Source: Clostridia bacterium (GTDB taxonomy: Bacteria; Bacillota; Clostridia; Oscillospirales; CAG-272). Taken from it: a DNA stretch of 64,000 nt. This document shows positions 15,759 to 24,882 of the stretch, one piece after another. The first letter of the stretch is position 1, and each line of letters starts with the position of its first letter. Location of the stretch: positions 1-64,000 of the forward strand of contig JAFYOX010000003.1 in assembly GCA_017547755.1 (NCBI GenBank). The letters run 5' to 3'. A program made the translations under genes and the position numbers. The notes under the pieces are model-generated. The model worked only from the letters and a program-made list of their open reading frames with translations, was not told where the DNA came from and did not search any database.

Positions 15759-17156
15759 TCAGTTTTTGCTTTTTGGAGTATGCAGCGGATTCCATGTTCC
15801 GCGGAGATAACAGAGGAAGAAGAGGAAACAGATCAGCAGGTTGTGTGCGATCATGCACGCCCATGCGGAAACAAGTCCGAAGGTCAGAACCTGCGTGCAG
15901 AGGAACGTACCGACGATCCGGACGCCCCACATACCGAGAACGTTGAAGAAAAACGGCTGTTTCGTGTTCCCCACGCCCTGCATCATGCCTTCCATGATGA
16001 TCGAGAAGCCGTAGAACGGTTCGGAAACCGCCACCATGCGAAGGACCGTCGAACCGAGCGCGATAACGGCAGGGTCTTCGGAGAAGATTCCGACCAGCGC
16101 CGGTGCGGAAGCAAACAGCGCGCCGCCCGACAGGATCATCAGAAAAATTTCCAGGGGAATGAACATGGACGCAAGGTCTTTCATTTTCTGTTTGTCCTGT
16201 GCGCCGTACGCATTGCCCGCGAGAGTCGCCGCCGCCGTCTGCATCCCGTAACCGGGAATATAGAACGCGGATTCGACCGTATTTGCGATGGTATGTGCCG
16301 CCGTGGAGATTTCGCCGAGAGAATTGATCATCGACGCGAACGCCACGTAGCCGAGCGATGTACCGAAACGCTGGAACATATTCGGGATCGCCGTTTTCAT
16401 ACAGGGCTTCAGAATACGCATATCCGGACGGAATTTCTGTCCCTTCGGAGAGATCATCGGATGCTTCCAGAGAACCACGGTAATATAGAGCCCGCCGATC
16501 GTGAACGCGACCGCCGAAGCCGCCGCCGCACCGAGTACGCCCCATCCGCAGCCGAACATCGGAACGGAAAGTCCGAAGAGAGTGACAGTGCGTGTCGGAT
16601 AGATCATCACGAAGTTCAGCACGATATTGATGATGTTCACAAGGATCCCGACTTTCATCGGCGTTTTCGTGTCCCCTGCCGCACGCAGAACGGTACCGAA
16701 AATGATGCTCGCCGTACGCGGGAGCATCGGAGCATATATAATGAAGAAATACTGCGCCGCCAGCGGACGGATCGCTTCGTCCACCTGCATCCAGACGGGA
16801 ACCATCCCGCTCAGAGCCAGCGGAAGGATCGTGAAGATAATCCCCGCCGCAAGGGTAACAAGGACCGCCTGTGCGACCGCACGGGACGCCGCTTCCTTGT
16901 CCCCTGCCCCGTAAGCACGCGCGATAAACGAAAGAAATCCGACGCCGAATGCGGAGATCGTACTGCCGATGAGCCAACCGACTGTGGTGGTCGCGCCGAC
17001 TGCCGCCGTTGCCGCCGTACCGAGCGAACCGACCATGGCCGTGTCGATGTACTGAACGGCGGTCTGCATGAGCTGTTCGAGCATCGTCGGCCATGCGAGC
17101 GCAAGAATAATCCCGAGCATCGGAAGATTAAGTCTGGTGGATGCTTTTGTTTTCAT
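15759..17156 (-). CDS. MATE-family efflux transporter
   Basis: 465 residues with 12 predicted membrane helices in two MATE repeats. The N-terminal half has ALAWPTMLEQLMQTAVQYID and the second half MKTAIPNMFQRFGTSLGYVA, the equivalent helix in each repeat. TVLRAAGDTKTPM is the conserved loop after helix 4, and MEGMMQGVGNTKQPF its counterpart. MATE proteins export cationic drugs, or in some subgroups flavins and metabolites, using Na+ or H+. The substrate is not predictable. It has a near-perfect promoter (17195-17223) and a second MATE paralogue lies at 32980. Confidence 0.9.
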   Translation of the reverse strand: MKTKASTRLNLPMLGIILALAWPTMLEQLMQTAVQYIDTAMVGSLGTAATAAVGATTTVGWLIGSTISAFGVGFLSFIARAYGAGDKEAASRAVAQAVLVTLAAGIIFTILPLALSGMVPVWMQVDEAIRPLAAQYFFIIYAPMLPRTASIIFGTVLRAAGDTKTPMKVGILVNIINIVLNFVMIYPTRTVTLFGLSVPMFGCGWGVLGAAAASAVAFTIGGLYITVVLWKHPMISPKGQKFRPDMRILKPCMKTAIPNMFQRFGTSLGYVAFASMINSLGEISTAAHTIANTVESAFYIPGYGMQTAAATLAGNAYGAQDKQKMKDLASMFIPLEIFLMILSGGALFASAPALVGIFSEDPAVIALGSTVLRMVAVSEPFYGFSIIMEGMMQGVGNTKQPFFFNVLGMWGVRIVGTFLCTQVLTFGLVSAWACMIAHNLLICFLFFLCYLRGTWNPLHTPKSKN

Positions 17157-17194
17157 GTCAAATCCTGTAAATTATTAAATTTCATACTCTTAAA

Positions 17195-17223
17195 ATTATA
17201 CCGCTTTCCGCGAATTTTGTCAA
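17195..17223 (-). promoter_or_regulatory. Consensus sigma-A promoter for the MATE gene
   Basis: On the minus strand TTGACA (17218-17223), 17 bp, TATAAT (17195-17200); both hexamers perfect. Confidence 0.8.
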
Positions 17224-17342
17224 TCCGCCGCCAAAAGGAATCGGCATAAAATCATGAAATCCGCGTATACTTTGTCTGTATACAGAGTCCCGTCCGCTTT
17301 TTGCGGCCTCCGGAATTTTTTTATGGAATTTTAAAAATCCCC

Positions 17343-17371
17343 TTGAAAATCCCGGAAAATTCTGCTATAAT
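17343..17371 (+). promoter_or_regulatory. Promoter of the riboswitch-ATPase transcript
   Basis: TTGAAA (17343-17348), 17 bp, TATAAT (17366-17371). Transcription would start near 17379, giving a leader of about 230 nt. The 449-bp gap 17157-17605 is fully used by two promoters, the riboswitch and the ribosome site; between them 17224-17342 shows only short weak hairpins. Confidence 0.75.
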
Positions 17372-17411
17372 CTTTTCGTAAACAATGATCGGCTGAAAAT
17401 GAAATTCCGCA

Positions 17412-17516
17412 GCGGCACGAAACTGCCGCGATAGGGGAGTAGTCAGCACAGCAATGTGGGATGGTACCAACATCGTGGAAGAAATTCCTGGGCCATCTGA
17501 AATGACGAGACTTATC
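17412..17516 (+). ncRNA. yybP-ykoY (Mn2+-sensing) riboswitch aptamer
   Basis: The leader carries the hallmark GGGGAGTAG (17434-17442), the internal CCTGGGCCATC (17487-17497) and the closing GAGACTTAT near 17508-17516, in the order and spacing of the yybP-ykoY family. A separate GCGGCA/TGCCGC hairpin (17412-17429) precedes it. Members bind Mn2+ and control Mn exporters and related genes, including cation ATPases in lactococci. The 3' edge of the aptamer overlaps the 5' arm of the terminator, so ligand binding should prevent termination and turn the gene on. Confidence 0.88.
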
Positions 17517-17548
17517 TGTACCGTACAGGTAAGGGACTCGTCTTTTTT
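17504..17548 (+). terminator. Riboswitch-controlled intrinsic terminator
   Basis: GACGAG (17504-17509) pairs with CTCGTC (17537-17542), with further pairing inside (ATCTGTAC with GTACAGGT), followed by TTTTTT (17543-17548). The left arm is shared with the end of the aptamer, making the two structures mutually exclusive. Confidence 0.85.
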
Positions 17549-17605
17549 GTTTTTCCGCATTTTTTGCCGCTCACTGAATTTCTACCATCACAGGAGGACT
17601 TTGCG

Positions 17606-20224
17606 TTGCTCTATCATCATCAATCCAAAGAGGAGACTCTGAAGTCCCTCTCCACCGACCTTGTCCGCGGTCTGACTTCCGCGCAGGCGGCGGAAAAAGC
17701 GGCGGAGCTCGGTCCCAACAAACTCCGCGAAAAGAAAAAGAAAACCACGCTCCAGCGATTCTTCGACCAGTTCAAGGACGTCATGATCCTCATCCTGCTC
17801 GCCGCGGCGGCAGTTTCGTTCGTGATCGCCTGCACGGAAGGAAATCCGAAGGAATTCTTCGAACCCCTTCTGATCGTTCTGATCGTCATTCTGAATGCCG
17901 TCATGGGCGTCCTTCAGGAAAGCAAGGCAGAAAAAGCGCTTGACGCACTCAAAAGTATGTCGGCTCCCCATGCCCGCGTGATCCGTGACGGTGCGGAAAA
18001 GGTGATCGACGCCTCCGAACTCGTTCCCGGCGATATCATCCGTCTGGAAGCCGGCGACTTCATCCCCGCAGACGCGCGTCTGCTCCACAGCGTCAGCCTG
18101 AAGAGCGAAGAATCCGCACTGACCGGGGAATCCGTTCCTTCCGAAAAAGATGCGGACGCGGACGTAGCCGAAAAAGCGCCGCTCGGCGACCGTTCCAACA
18201 TGGTCTTCTCCGGATGCTCCGTCACCTACGGTACCGCGACGGCTGTGGTCACCGCCATCGGTATGGATACCGAAATGGGTAAGATCGCAAATCTTCTCGA
18301 CAGCGAAAACGAAGGACAGACGCCTCTCCAGCACAAGCTCGCACAGCTCGGCAAATACCTCGGCATCATCGCTCTCGCAGCCTGCGGCATCATCTTTGCC
18401 GTCGGCATCGCAAACGGCATTCCAGTCATGGAAATTTTCATGACGGCAGTTTCCCTTGCCGTATCCGCGATCCCGGAAGGTCTTCCGGCCATCGTTACCA
18501 TCGTTCTCTCCATCGGCGTACAGCGCATGGTCAAGAAAAATGCGCTCATCCGCCGTCTCCCGGCCGTCGAAACTCTCGGCAGTGCGTCCGTAATCTGTTC
18601 CGACAAGACCGGTACCCTCACCCAGAACCGCATGACCCTCGTCAAGGCATACCTCGACGGCTCTGCTGATGCGGAAGCGATCACCACAGCAAATTCCGAT
18701 CCCGTCAAAAAGCTCCTGACCTACGGTACGCTCTGCTGTGACGGCTCGGTGGTCTTCCACGGAACCGAAGAACAGCATATCGGTGACCCGACCGAAACCG
18801 CCATCGTTCTCGCGGCACATAAAAACGGTCTGCCGAAGGACGACCTGAACAAAACGTATCCCCGTCTCGGTGAGATCCCGTTTGACTCCGACCGCAAACT
18901 GATGTCCACCATCAACCGCATGGACGGTAAAAATATCGTCATCGTCAAGGGTGCGTTCGACATGATGGCGGAACGCTGCATCGCAGGCGATCTCGAAAAG
19001 GCAAAGCGGATGACCGAACAGATGAGCGCGGACGCTCTCCGCGTTCTGGCAGTCGGCTATAAGGTCATCGACACCATCCCCGAAACGCTGACTTCCGAAG
19101 AAATCGAAAGCGGTCTGACCTTCCTCGGTCTGGTGGGCATGATCGACCCGCCGCGTCCGGAAGCAAAGGCGGCTGTTGCAGTCTGCCGCAGAGCGGGCAT
19201 CAAGCCGGTCATGATCACCGGTGACCACGTAGTTACGGCTTCCGCCATCGCAAAGGAACTCGGCATCCTCGAAGAAGGCGACCGTGCGATCACGGGTGCA
19301 CAGCTTGACGCGATGACCGACACCGAACTCGACGCATCCGTCGAAGATATCTCCGTTTATGCACGCGTATCTCCCGAAAACAAGATCCGCATCGTCAAGG
19401 CATGGCAGCGCAAGAATCAGGTCGTTTCCATGACCGGTGACGGCGTCAACGACGCACCCGCACTCAAGGCGGCGGACATCGGCTGTGCCATGGGCATCAC
19501 CGGTACCGACGTAGCGAAAGGCGCGGCGGATATGACCCTGACGGACGACAATTTCGCAACCATCGTAGATGCCGTCCGCGAAGGCCGCGGCATCTACGCC
19601 AATATCAGGAAGGTCGTCGGCTTCCTGCTCGGTACGAACATCGGCGAAGTCTTCACGGTCTTCACGGCAATGCTTCTCTGGCATAAGTCCCCGCTGCTGT
19701 CCATGCAGCTTCTGTGGATCAACCTCGTCACCGACTCCCTTCCGGCTATCGCGCTCGGTATGGAAGCCGTCGAAGCGGACGTGATGGACCGCAAACCGAA
19801 GCCGAAGGACGAAGGCATTTTCGCAAACGGTCTCGGTATCCGCGTTGTCCTGCAGGGCATGATGTTTGCAGTACTGACGCTGATCGGCTTCTGGATCGGC
19901 GAAAAGACAACCGGCGAACTCGCCGGCGGTCAGACGCTGGCATTCATGGTTCTTTCCCTCTGCCAGATCGTTCAGGCGTTCAATATGCGCTCCGACCACT
20001 CGCTCTTCAAGATCGGTTTCTTCACCAACCGTACGCTGAATCTCGCGGCACTTGCGTCCACCCTGATGGTAACTCTGCTTCTCTTTACCCCCGCAGGCAC
20101 CATTTTCGGACTCATCACCCTTCCCGCCAAGCTCTATCTCATCGGTCTCGGACTTCTTCTCGTTCCGTTCCCGGTCATGGAAATCTGCAAGGCGGCAGGT
20201 CTCATCAAGCATCATAAGCACTGA
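17606..20224 (+). CDS. P-type cation ATPase (Ca2+/Mn2+ class, probable Mn2+ exporter)
   Basis: 872 residues from a TTG start at 17606, chosen because AGGAGG ends 8 bp before it; no ATG is available and the frame to 17564 lacks a site. Phosphorylation Asp333 is in SDKTGTLT; TGES (actuator), PEGLP (helix M4), TGDGVNDAPAL (hinge) and NLVTDSLPA (helix M6) are all present. The M4 Glu and the M6 N-x-x-T-D pattern are those of SERCA/PMR1-type pumps. The upstream Mn2+ riboswitch makes Mn2+ efflux the likeliest role, with Ca2+ as the alternative. It is monocistronic with a strong terminator. Confidence 0.92.
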   Translation: MLYHHQSKEETLKSLSTDLVRGLTSAQAAEKAAELGPNKLREKKKKTTLQRFFDQFKDVMILILLAAAAVSFVIACTEGNPKEFFEPLLIVLIVILNAVMGVLQESKAEKALDALKSMSAPHARVIRDGAEKVIDASELVPGDIIRLEAGDFIPADARLLHSVSLKSEESALTGESVPSEKDADADVAEKAPLGDRSNMVFSGCSVTYGTATAVVTAIGMDTEMGKIANLLDSENEGQTPLQHKLAQLGKYLGIIALAACGIIFAVGIANGIPVMEIFMTAVSLAVSAIPEGLPAIVTIVLSIGVQRMVKKNALIRRLPAVETLGSASVICSDKTGTLTQNRMTLVKAYLDGSADAEAITTANSDPVKKLLTYGTLCCDGSVVFHGTEEQHIGDPTETAIVLAAHKNGLPKDDLNKTYPRLGEIPFDSDRKLMSTINRMDGKNIVIVKGAFDMMAERCIAGDLEKAKRMTEQMSADALRVLAVGYKVIDTIPETLTSEEIESGLTFLGLVGMIDPPRPEAKAAVAVCRRAGIKPVMITGDHVVTASAIAKELGILEEGDRAITGAQLDAMTDTELDASVEDISVYARVSPENKIRIVKAWQRKNQVVSMTGDGVNDAPALKAADIGCAMGITGTDVAKGAADMTLTDDNFATIVDAVREGRGIYANIRKVVGFLLGTNIGEVFTVFTAMLLWHKSPLLSMQLLWINLVTDSLPAIALGMEAVEADVMDRKPKPKDEGIFANGLGIRVVLQGMMFAVLTLIGFWIGEKTTGELAGGQTLAFMVLSLCQIVQAFNMRSDHSLFKIGFFTNRTLNLAALASTLMVTLLLFTPAGTIFGLITLPAKLYLIGLGLLLVPFPVMEICKAAGLIKHHKH

Positions 20225-20233
20225 TCTTCCCTT

Positions 20234-20270
20234 CGAAAACCGTCGGAAACCCCGGCGGTTTTCGTTTTTT
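20234..20270 (+). terminator. Intrinsic terminator after the cation ATPase
   Basis: CGAAAACCG (20234-20242) pairs with CGGTTTTCG (20256-20264) and is followed by TTTTTT. Confidence 0.8.
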
Positions 20271-20304
20271 CTGTAAAAATCCCCTGTATTTTCCCGTCAC
20301 CCTC

Positions 20305-20333
20305 TTGCAAAAACCATACAAATCGTCTATACT
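20305..20333 (+). promoter_or_regulatory. Promoter of the 20375-23449 operon
   Basis: TTGCAA (20305-20310), 17 bp, TATACT (20328-20333), 41 bp before the first start codon. Confidence 0.7.
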
Positions 20334-20374
20334 TGAAGCAGAAAATACAGAATTATCCGACAGGAGGATCAACC

Positions 20375-21280
20375 ATGGAAAAAATCATGAAATTCGATAT
20401 CCACGTTCATACGGATCTCTGGGGCGGCAAAGAACTCCCCCGCTGGGACGGCTCCCGCTTCGCAACGCCCGAAGAACTGCGCGGTATGTACAAGAAACTC
20501 GGCATCGACCGCGGAGTCCTGCTTCCCGGTCTCTCGCCGGAAGACAGCTTTACCTTCCAGTCGAACGAACAGGCGGCGATCGTTGCCGATGCCAATCCCG
20601 ATCTCTTCGTCTGGTTCTGCAATCTCGACCCGCGCATGGGATACAATTCCCCGAAAAACGATTTTTCCAGAATCCTTGAACATTACAAAGCCATGGGCGC
20701 CAAAGGCGTCGGCGAACTCTGCCCGAATCTGCCCGCCGACTGCGAACTGCTCGACAATCTGTTCTATCACTGCGCGGCGTGCGATATGCCCGTGACGATC
20801 CATCTCGCGCCGGAAGGCGAACCGTACGGTCACTACGGTCTGCAGGATTCGCTCGGTCTCCCCAGACTCGAACGGATGCTGAAAAAACACCCGAAGCTGA
20901 AGATCCTCGGTCACTCCATGATGTTCTGGTCGGCGATCTCCGGCGACGTGACTGCGGAAAACATGAATCTGTACCCGAACGGCAAGGTCACTCCGGGCGG
21001 TCCGCTCCTCCGTCTGATGCGGGAATACGAAGGTCTGTACGGCGATATGTCCGCCGGAAGCGGCGGCAACGCGTTCATGCGTGACCCGGAATTTGGCTGT
21101 GCGTTCATTGAAGAATTCCAGGACAAACTGTTCTTCGGTACGGACATCTGCGCCCCGACCAACGAAATGAAGCTCTCCGCATGGCTCGACGATATGCTCG
21201 ATCAGGGAAATATCAGCGAAACGGCGTACCGCAAGGTCTGCCGCGAAAACGCGCTGAAGCTGCTGAATATTAAAGAATGA
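20375..21280 (+). CDS. Amidohydrolase family 2 (metal-dependent TIM-barrel hydrolase)
   Basis: 301 residues from the ATG at 20375, 7 bp after AGGAGG; the in-frame ATG at 20333 overlaps the promoter and is excluded. The HxH motif (H10, H12 in FDIHVHTD) begins the barrel. VTIHLAPEG and ILGHSMMFW supply further metal histidines, and FFGTDIC the conserved catalytic Asp. Members hydrolyse or decarboxylate small ring or amide compounds in the cytoplasm. Here it is followed by GH140-like and sugar-isomerase genes in one operon, so a sugar-derived lactone or acid is a reasonable but unproven substrate. Confidence 0.8.
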   Translation: MEKIMKFDIHVHTDLWGGKELPRWDGSRFATPEELRGMYKKLGIDRGVLLPGLSPEDSFTFQSNEQAAIVADANPDLFVWFCNLDPRMGYNSPKNDFSRILEHYKAMGAKGVGELCPNLPADCELLDNLFYHCAACDMPVTIHLAPEGEPYGHYGLQDSLGLPRLERMLKKHPKLKILGHSMMFWSAISGDVTAENMNLYPNGKVTPGGPLLRLMREYEGLYGDMSAGSGGNAFMRDPEFGCAFIEEFQDKLFFGTDICAPTNEMKLSAWLDDMLDQGNISETAYRKVCRENALKLLNIKE

Positions 21281-21288
21281 GGTGCGCG

Positions 21289-22596
21289 ATGAAGACGCTG
21301 CGGATTTCCGATGACCGCCGCCGCATCGTGACGGAGGACGGCGGACGCTTCTATTTCATCGGCGATACCGCGTGGGAGCTGTTCCATGCGCTCTCGGCGG
21401 AAGAAGCGGAACTTTATCTGACCACCCGTGCAGAACAGGGATTCAATTTCATCCAGGCGGTCGTCCTGTCCGAACTGAGCGGACTGGAAAAACCGAATTT
21501 TTACGGAAGACATCCGCTGAAGAGGAACGAAAACGGGGACTATGACCCTTCCCTGCCCGATACGGACGGAGAAAACACGTATTTCGCTCTCATGGAGAAG
21601 ATCATCTCCCGCGCAGAAGAACTCGGACTTTACATGGGCATTCTGCCGACCTGGGGCGACAAATGGAACAGACTCTGGGGTGAAGGCCCGGAAATTTTCA
21701 CACCGGAAAACGCATATTTCTGGGGGAAGTGGCTGGCAGAACGTCTTGTACATCACGACAACATCGTCTGGATCCTCGGCGGCGACCGTCCGCTCGAAAC
21801 TGAGGAGCATTACGCAGTCATCGACGCGATGGCAAAAGGGGTTCGTACCGGAGACGGCGGAAAATTCCTCATCACCCTGCACCCGTGCGGCGCACGGTCG
21901 TCGTCGGAATTCGTTCACGAACGGGACTGGCTCGATTTCAATATGCTGCAGTCCGGTCACGGACGTCCGACCGTACCGGGGTACGAAATGCTCGCCCGGG
22001 ATTACACAAAAACGCCCGTCAAGCCGACTATGGACGGCGAGCAGGTCTATGAGGATCACCCGGTCAATTTCAATTCCGCAAACGGATATTACGACGCCGC
22101 CGATGTGCGCGTGACGATGTGGCGGAATCTTCTGTCCGGTTCCTGCGGCAACACGTACGGACATCACAGCATCTGGTGCATGAACCGCGAGCCGGGAACG
22201 TATTTTACCATGTACTGGAAGGATGCCCTGCACCGTCCGGCGACAGAACAGATGCGCGTTTTCCGCGATTTTCTGGAAGCGCACGATCTGACCTCGTTCG
22301 TTCCGGCGGAAAATATCGTCAGGAACAACGCGCACGACGCGAATTATATCGCCGCGATGGTCTCGGCAGACGAGCGTGCCGCCGTTCTTGCCGTACCGAA
22401 CGGCTGTCCGTTCGAGCTTGACCATACTGCGTTCCCGTTTGAAGCGGATTTTTCAAAAATGTGCATCACCGCGCTGGAACCGGCAAGCGGCAGGGACACG
22501 GATGCCGCCGTCCTTTCGGAAAACGGACGGATCACGTTCAAAAACCGTGCCGCAGGACGCGGAGAAGATATCATCGTTCTTCTGAAACAGAAATAA
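21289..22596 (+). CDS. GH140-like (apiosidase-like, DUF4038) glycoside hydrolase
   Basis: 435 residues. The start is taken at 21289, just after GAGGTG; an ATG at 21277 that overlaps the previous stop as ATGA is also in frame. The N-terminal YFIGDTAWELFHAL motif is the signature of the DUF4038 TIM barrel found in GH140 apiosidases, which cut apiose side chains of pectin (rhamnogalacturonan II). IVWILGGDRP carries a conserved barrel Asp. The last 90 residues form a beta-rich cap as in that family. It has no signal peptide. Translation is probably coupled to the amidohydrolase upstream. Confidence 0.8.
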   Translation: MKTLRISDDRRRIVTEDGGRFYFIGDTAWELFHALSAEEAELYLTTRAEQGFNFIQAVVLSELSGLEKPNFYGRHPLKRNENGDYDPSLPDTDGENTYFALMEKIISRAEELGLYMGILPTWGDKWNRLWGEGPEIFTPENAYFWGKWLAERLVHHDNIVWILGGDRPLETEEHYAVIDAMAKGVRTGDGGKFLITLHPCGARSSSEFVHERDWLDFNMLQSGHGRPTVPGYEMLARDYTKTPVKPTMDGEQVYEDHPVNFNSANGYYDAADVRVTMWRNLLSGSCGNTYGHHSIWCMNREPGTYFTMYWKDALHRPATEQMRVFRDFLEAHDLTSFVPAENIVRNNAHDANYIAAMVSADERAAVLAVPNGCPFELDHTAFPFEADFSKMCITALEPASGRDTDAAVLSENGRITFKNRAAGRGEDIIVLLKQK

Positions 22597-22627
22597 ATGA
22601 ATTTGAACCACAGAAAGGAAACGGATC

Positions 22628-23449
22628 ATGAACACAAAACTTGCTGTATGGACATCGTATTATGTCGATCTCAGCCCCGAAGAAGCGGTGCTGGAACTGA
22701 AAAAATGGGGCATTGACGCGGCGGAACTCTCCGACGAACACGGTCTGATGCTTCTGAAGCGCGGCGAACCTGCCGAAATCGGCCGTGAATTCAAGAAATT
22801 CGTGGAAGAACAGAACTTCACCATGACGCAGGGGCACCTCTGGCTCGCGTGCAAAATGTGTTCGAGCGAAACTGCGGTCGACGATCTGCTGAAATGGATC
22901 GACCTGTACGAAGCGATCGGCATCCGTAACGCGGTTCTCCACTGCGACAAGCTCCTGGCGGAAAAAGACACGCCTGCCGAAGAAAAATACGCGCGGAACG
23001 TGGAAAAGCTGAAGATCGTGGAAGCGCACATCAAGAAGAACGGCTACGCCATCCGCATCTGTCTCGAAAACCTCAAGGGACTTTTCGAAACCGTCGACGA
23101 ACTGAACAACATCATCGATCAGCTCGACGAATCCTGCTTCGGCATCTGCCTCGACACCGGACATCTCAATCTCTGTACCGGCGATCAGGCCGACTTTATC
23201 CGGAAAGCCGGAAAGCGTCTCCGCGCACTCCACATCGCGGACAACGAAGGCGAACGCGACCAGCACATGATGCCCTACGCCAAGGGAAACATCAAGTGGG
23301 ACCGCGTCGTCAAGGCGCTGAACGAAATCGGCTACAGCGAACTCTTCAATCTCGAAATCCCGGGCGAACGTCTTGCACCGCTCCCGGTACGCGGCTACAA
23401 ACTCGAATTCATCCGGAAATGCTACGAATATATGCAGACAATTGAATAA
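22628..23449 (+). CDS. Sugar phosphate isomerase/epimerase-like TIM barrel (AP endonuclease 2 superfamily)
   Basis: 273 residues. The fold is recognised from LENLKGLFETVDELNNII, GICLDTGHLNLC (metal Asp and His), LRALHIADNEGERDQHMMPYAKGNI and FNLEIPGER, which give the E-D-H-E metal ligands of xylose-isomerase-like enzymes. Such proteins isomerise or epimerise ketoses or inosose. AGAAAGGAAACGG lies before the ATG, 31 bp after the previous gene, so it is third in the operon. It probably processes the sugar released by the GH140-like enzyme; the substrate is unknown. A bidirectional terminator at 23497 follows. Confidence 0.82.
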   Translation: MNTKLAVWTSYYVDLSPEEAVLELKKWGIDAAELSDEHGLMLLKRGEPAEIGREFKKFVEEQNFTMTQGHLWLACKMCSSETAVDDLLKWIDLYEAIGIRNAVLHCDKLLAEKDTPAEEKYARNVEKLKIVEAHIKKNGYAIRICLENLKGLFETVDELNNIIDQLDESCFGICLDTGHLNLCTGDQADFIRKAGKRLRALHIADNEGERDQHMMPYAKGNIKWDRVVKALNEIGYSELFNLEIPGERLAPLPVRGYKLEFIRKCYEYMQTIE

Positions 23450-23461
23450 AGAAACCTTCGG

Positions 23462-23485
23462 GGAAACTTTCTGAAAAAGTTTCCT
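23462..23485. repeat. Dispersed hairpin unit, partial copy
   Basis: GGAAACTTT pairs with AAAGTTTCC around CTGAAA. Only the hairpin part of the repeat is present here, 12 bp after the isomerase stop. Confidence 0.55.
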
Positions 23486-23496
23486 AAAAAAGAAAT

Positions 23497-23551
23497 GACA
23501 AGGTACGGTGCAAATCCAGCGAAGAAACTGCACGGTACCTTGTCTCTTTTT
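23497..23551. terminator. Bidirectional terminator between convergent genes
   Basis: 23497-23512 (GACAAGGTACGGTGCA) pairs with 23529-23544 with a single mismatch. T-rich tracts follow on both strands (TCTTTTTC on plus, ATTTCTTTTTT on minus). Confidence 0.85.
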
Positions 23552-23557
23552 CTGTCC

Positions 23558-23613
23558 GAAAAGGTTTTCGGAAGGGGTGTGGGGAAACCCTTTTCCTTAA
23601 AAAGGGTTTCCCC
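23558..23613. repeat. Dispersed hairpin unit, forward copy
   Basis: CGAAAAGGTTTTCGGAAGGGG leads into a 14-bp stem, GGGGAAACCCTTTT (23581-23594) and AAAAGGGTTTCCCC (23600-23613). It sits at the 3' side of the gene ending at 23621. Confidence 0.7.
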
Positions 23614-23620
23614 ACCAAAC

Positions 23621-24853
23621 TCATTCATATTTATAGACCTTCATCTGCCCCGGTGCGAGCCAGTCGCCGCCGATACATTCGGTTTCGGTTTCGGTGTAGA
23701 AGGCATCGTGGGGGTGTGTTTTCAGGTCTTCATAGGTGCCGTACCACGTCATGCGCTGGAAGACTTTCACGTTCTTCGGCGCGTGCAGACGGAACTGGCC
23801 GCTTTCCTTCGTATTGTTGTTGACAACCGCGACGAACTTTTCGCCGTCCTTTTCGAAGAAGCCGACCACTGCCGGGAGTCCGTGAACGCTTTCCACGTCG
23901 AGGATCACGTCGGACGTTTCGCCGGGTACGAACGGCGCATAGCCGCCGTACTGCTTGATGGTGTGATAAGTCGCCTTATGTTCCGCGTTCAGGAAGAAAT
24001 CGCCGAACTGATGCAGGAAGTGGCGGTTCACACGGGACATCCAGCCGAAGGTCTCCGTACGTTCGCCGAATTCGTCGATCGGCGGGAGACGGTAGTTCGA
24101 CATGGGCGCGCGTTCGTAGATGAAGAACCACAGAATGCCCTTCATGCCGGACGCTGCGGCGGTATTGAGCTGCCAGCGGAGATCGTCCTCGTTCGGGCAG
24201 CGGTAGCGGAAGTGACCGACGGACAGAAGGGTCGTCCACGGCGTGATGCCGGTCGCGTCTGCCGCTTCGGAGAACTTGCGGAGGTTCGTGTAATACTGAT
24301 GAACGCCCGCTTCTTCGGGATTCATCTGGGTATAGCAGTCGTAGCAGAGAATCTTGAGATCCGCTTTTTCGACCATGCTCTGTGCCCATGCGCTGAACGT
24401 GGGCGCCTTGAGGATGTCCTTTTCCTGACCTTCCCAGTACGGCAGGAAGTTGAGGTGCGGAGTGAGCTCCGGTGCGACCTTCAGCTGGATACGGTGTGCC
24501 GCGATGCAGTCCGCGAACGCTTCGTCGCTCCACGGTTCATCGCCGACGTGGAATCCCATTGCCGCCGGATGCTTCCCGAAGTCTTCGTACGCTTCGGTGA
24601 ACTGCTTTTCGTACGCTTCGGGATCCTTCGCGGCACCTCCCCATCTTGCGCGGGAGTCGCTGAGGATCACCTTGATGCCGTACTTTTCGCAGGCGTCAAG
24701 GATCGCAATCATCTTGTCCTTGTCGTGATGCGCGGGATTGTACTCGGGGCTGACCGCCATCGTCATGCCGAGATCCGCCCAGTCCCTGACGTCCTCCGGA
24801 CCGAGCATCCCCGTCGGGGTATAATTCCAGAAACCAATCGGATACTTTGCCAT
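23621..24853 (-). CDS. Probable glycoside-hydrolase-like TIM-barrel protein, family not assigned
   Basis: 410 residues from the ATG at 24851-24853 behind AAGGAGG; the frame extends into the repeat at 24883 but has no site there. The N-terminal 300 residues look like a TIM barrel: MTMAVSPEYNPA, IKVILSDSRARW, MGFHVGDEPWSD (a Glu at the expected acid/base place) and GILWFFIYERAP. The C-terminal 100 residues (FVAVVNNNTKESGQFRLHAP) form a beta-sandwich such as caps GH-A enzymes. I cannot name the CAZy family. No signal peptide is present. It is convergent with the sugar operon and may act on the same material. Confidence 0.6.
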   Translation of the reverse strand: MAKYPIGFWNYTPTGMLGPEDVRDWADLGMTMAVSPEYNPAHHDKDKMIAILDACEKYGIKVILSDSRARWGGAAKDPEAYEKQFTEAYEDFGKHPAAMGFHVGDEPWSDEAFADCIAAHRIQLKVAPELTPHLNFLPYWEGQEKDILKAPTFSAWAQSMVEKADLKILCYDCYTQMNPEEAGVHQYYTNLRKFSEAADATGITPWTTLLSVGHFRYRCPNEDDLRWQLNTAAASGMKGILWFFIYERAPMSNYRLPPIDEFGERTETFGWMSRVNRHFLHQFGDFFLNAEHKATYHTIKQYGGYAPFVPGETSDVILDVESVHGLPAVVGFFEKDGEKFVAVVNNNTKESGQFRLHAPKNVKVFQRMTWYGTYEDLKTHPHDAFYTETETECIGGDWLAPGQMKVYKYE

Positions 24854-24882
24854 AGTATGCCTCCTTATAAAATGGGGTTTCT

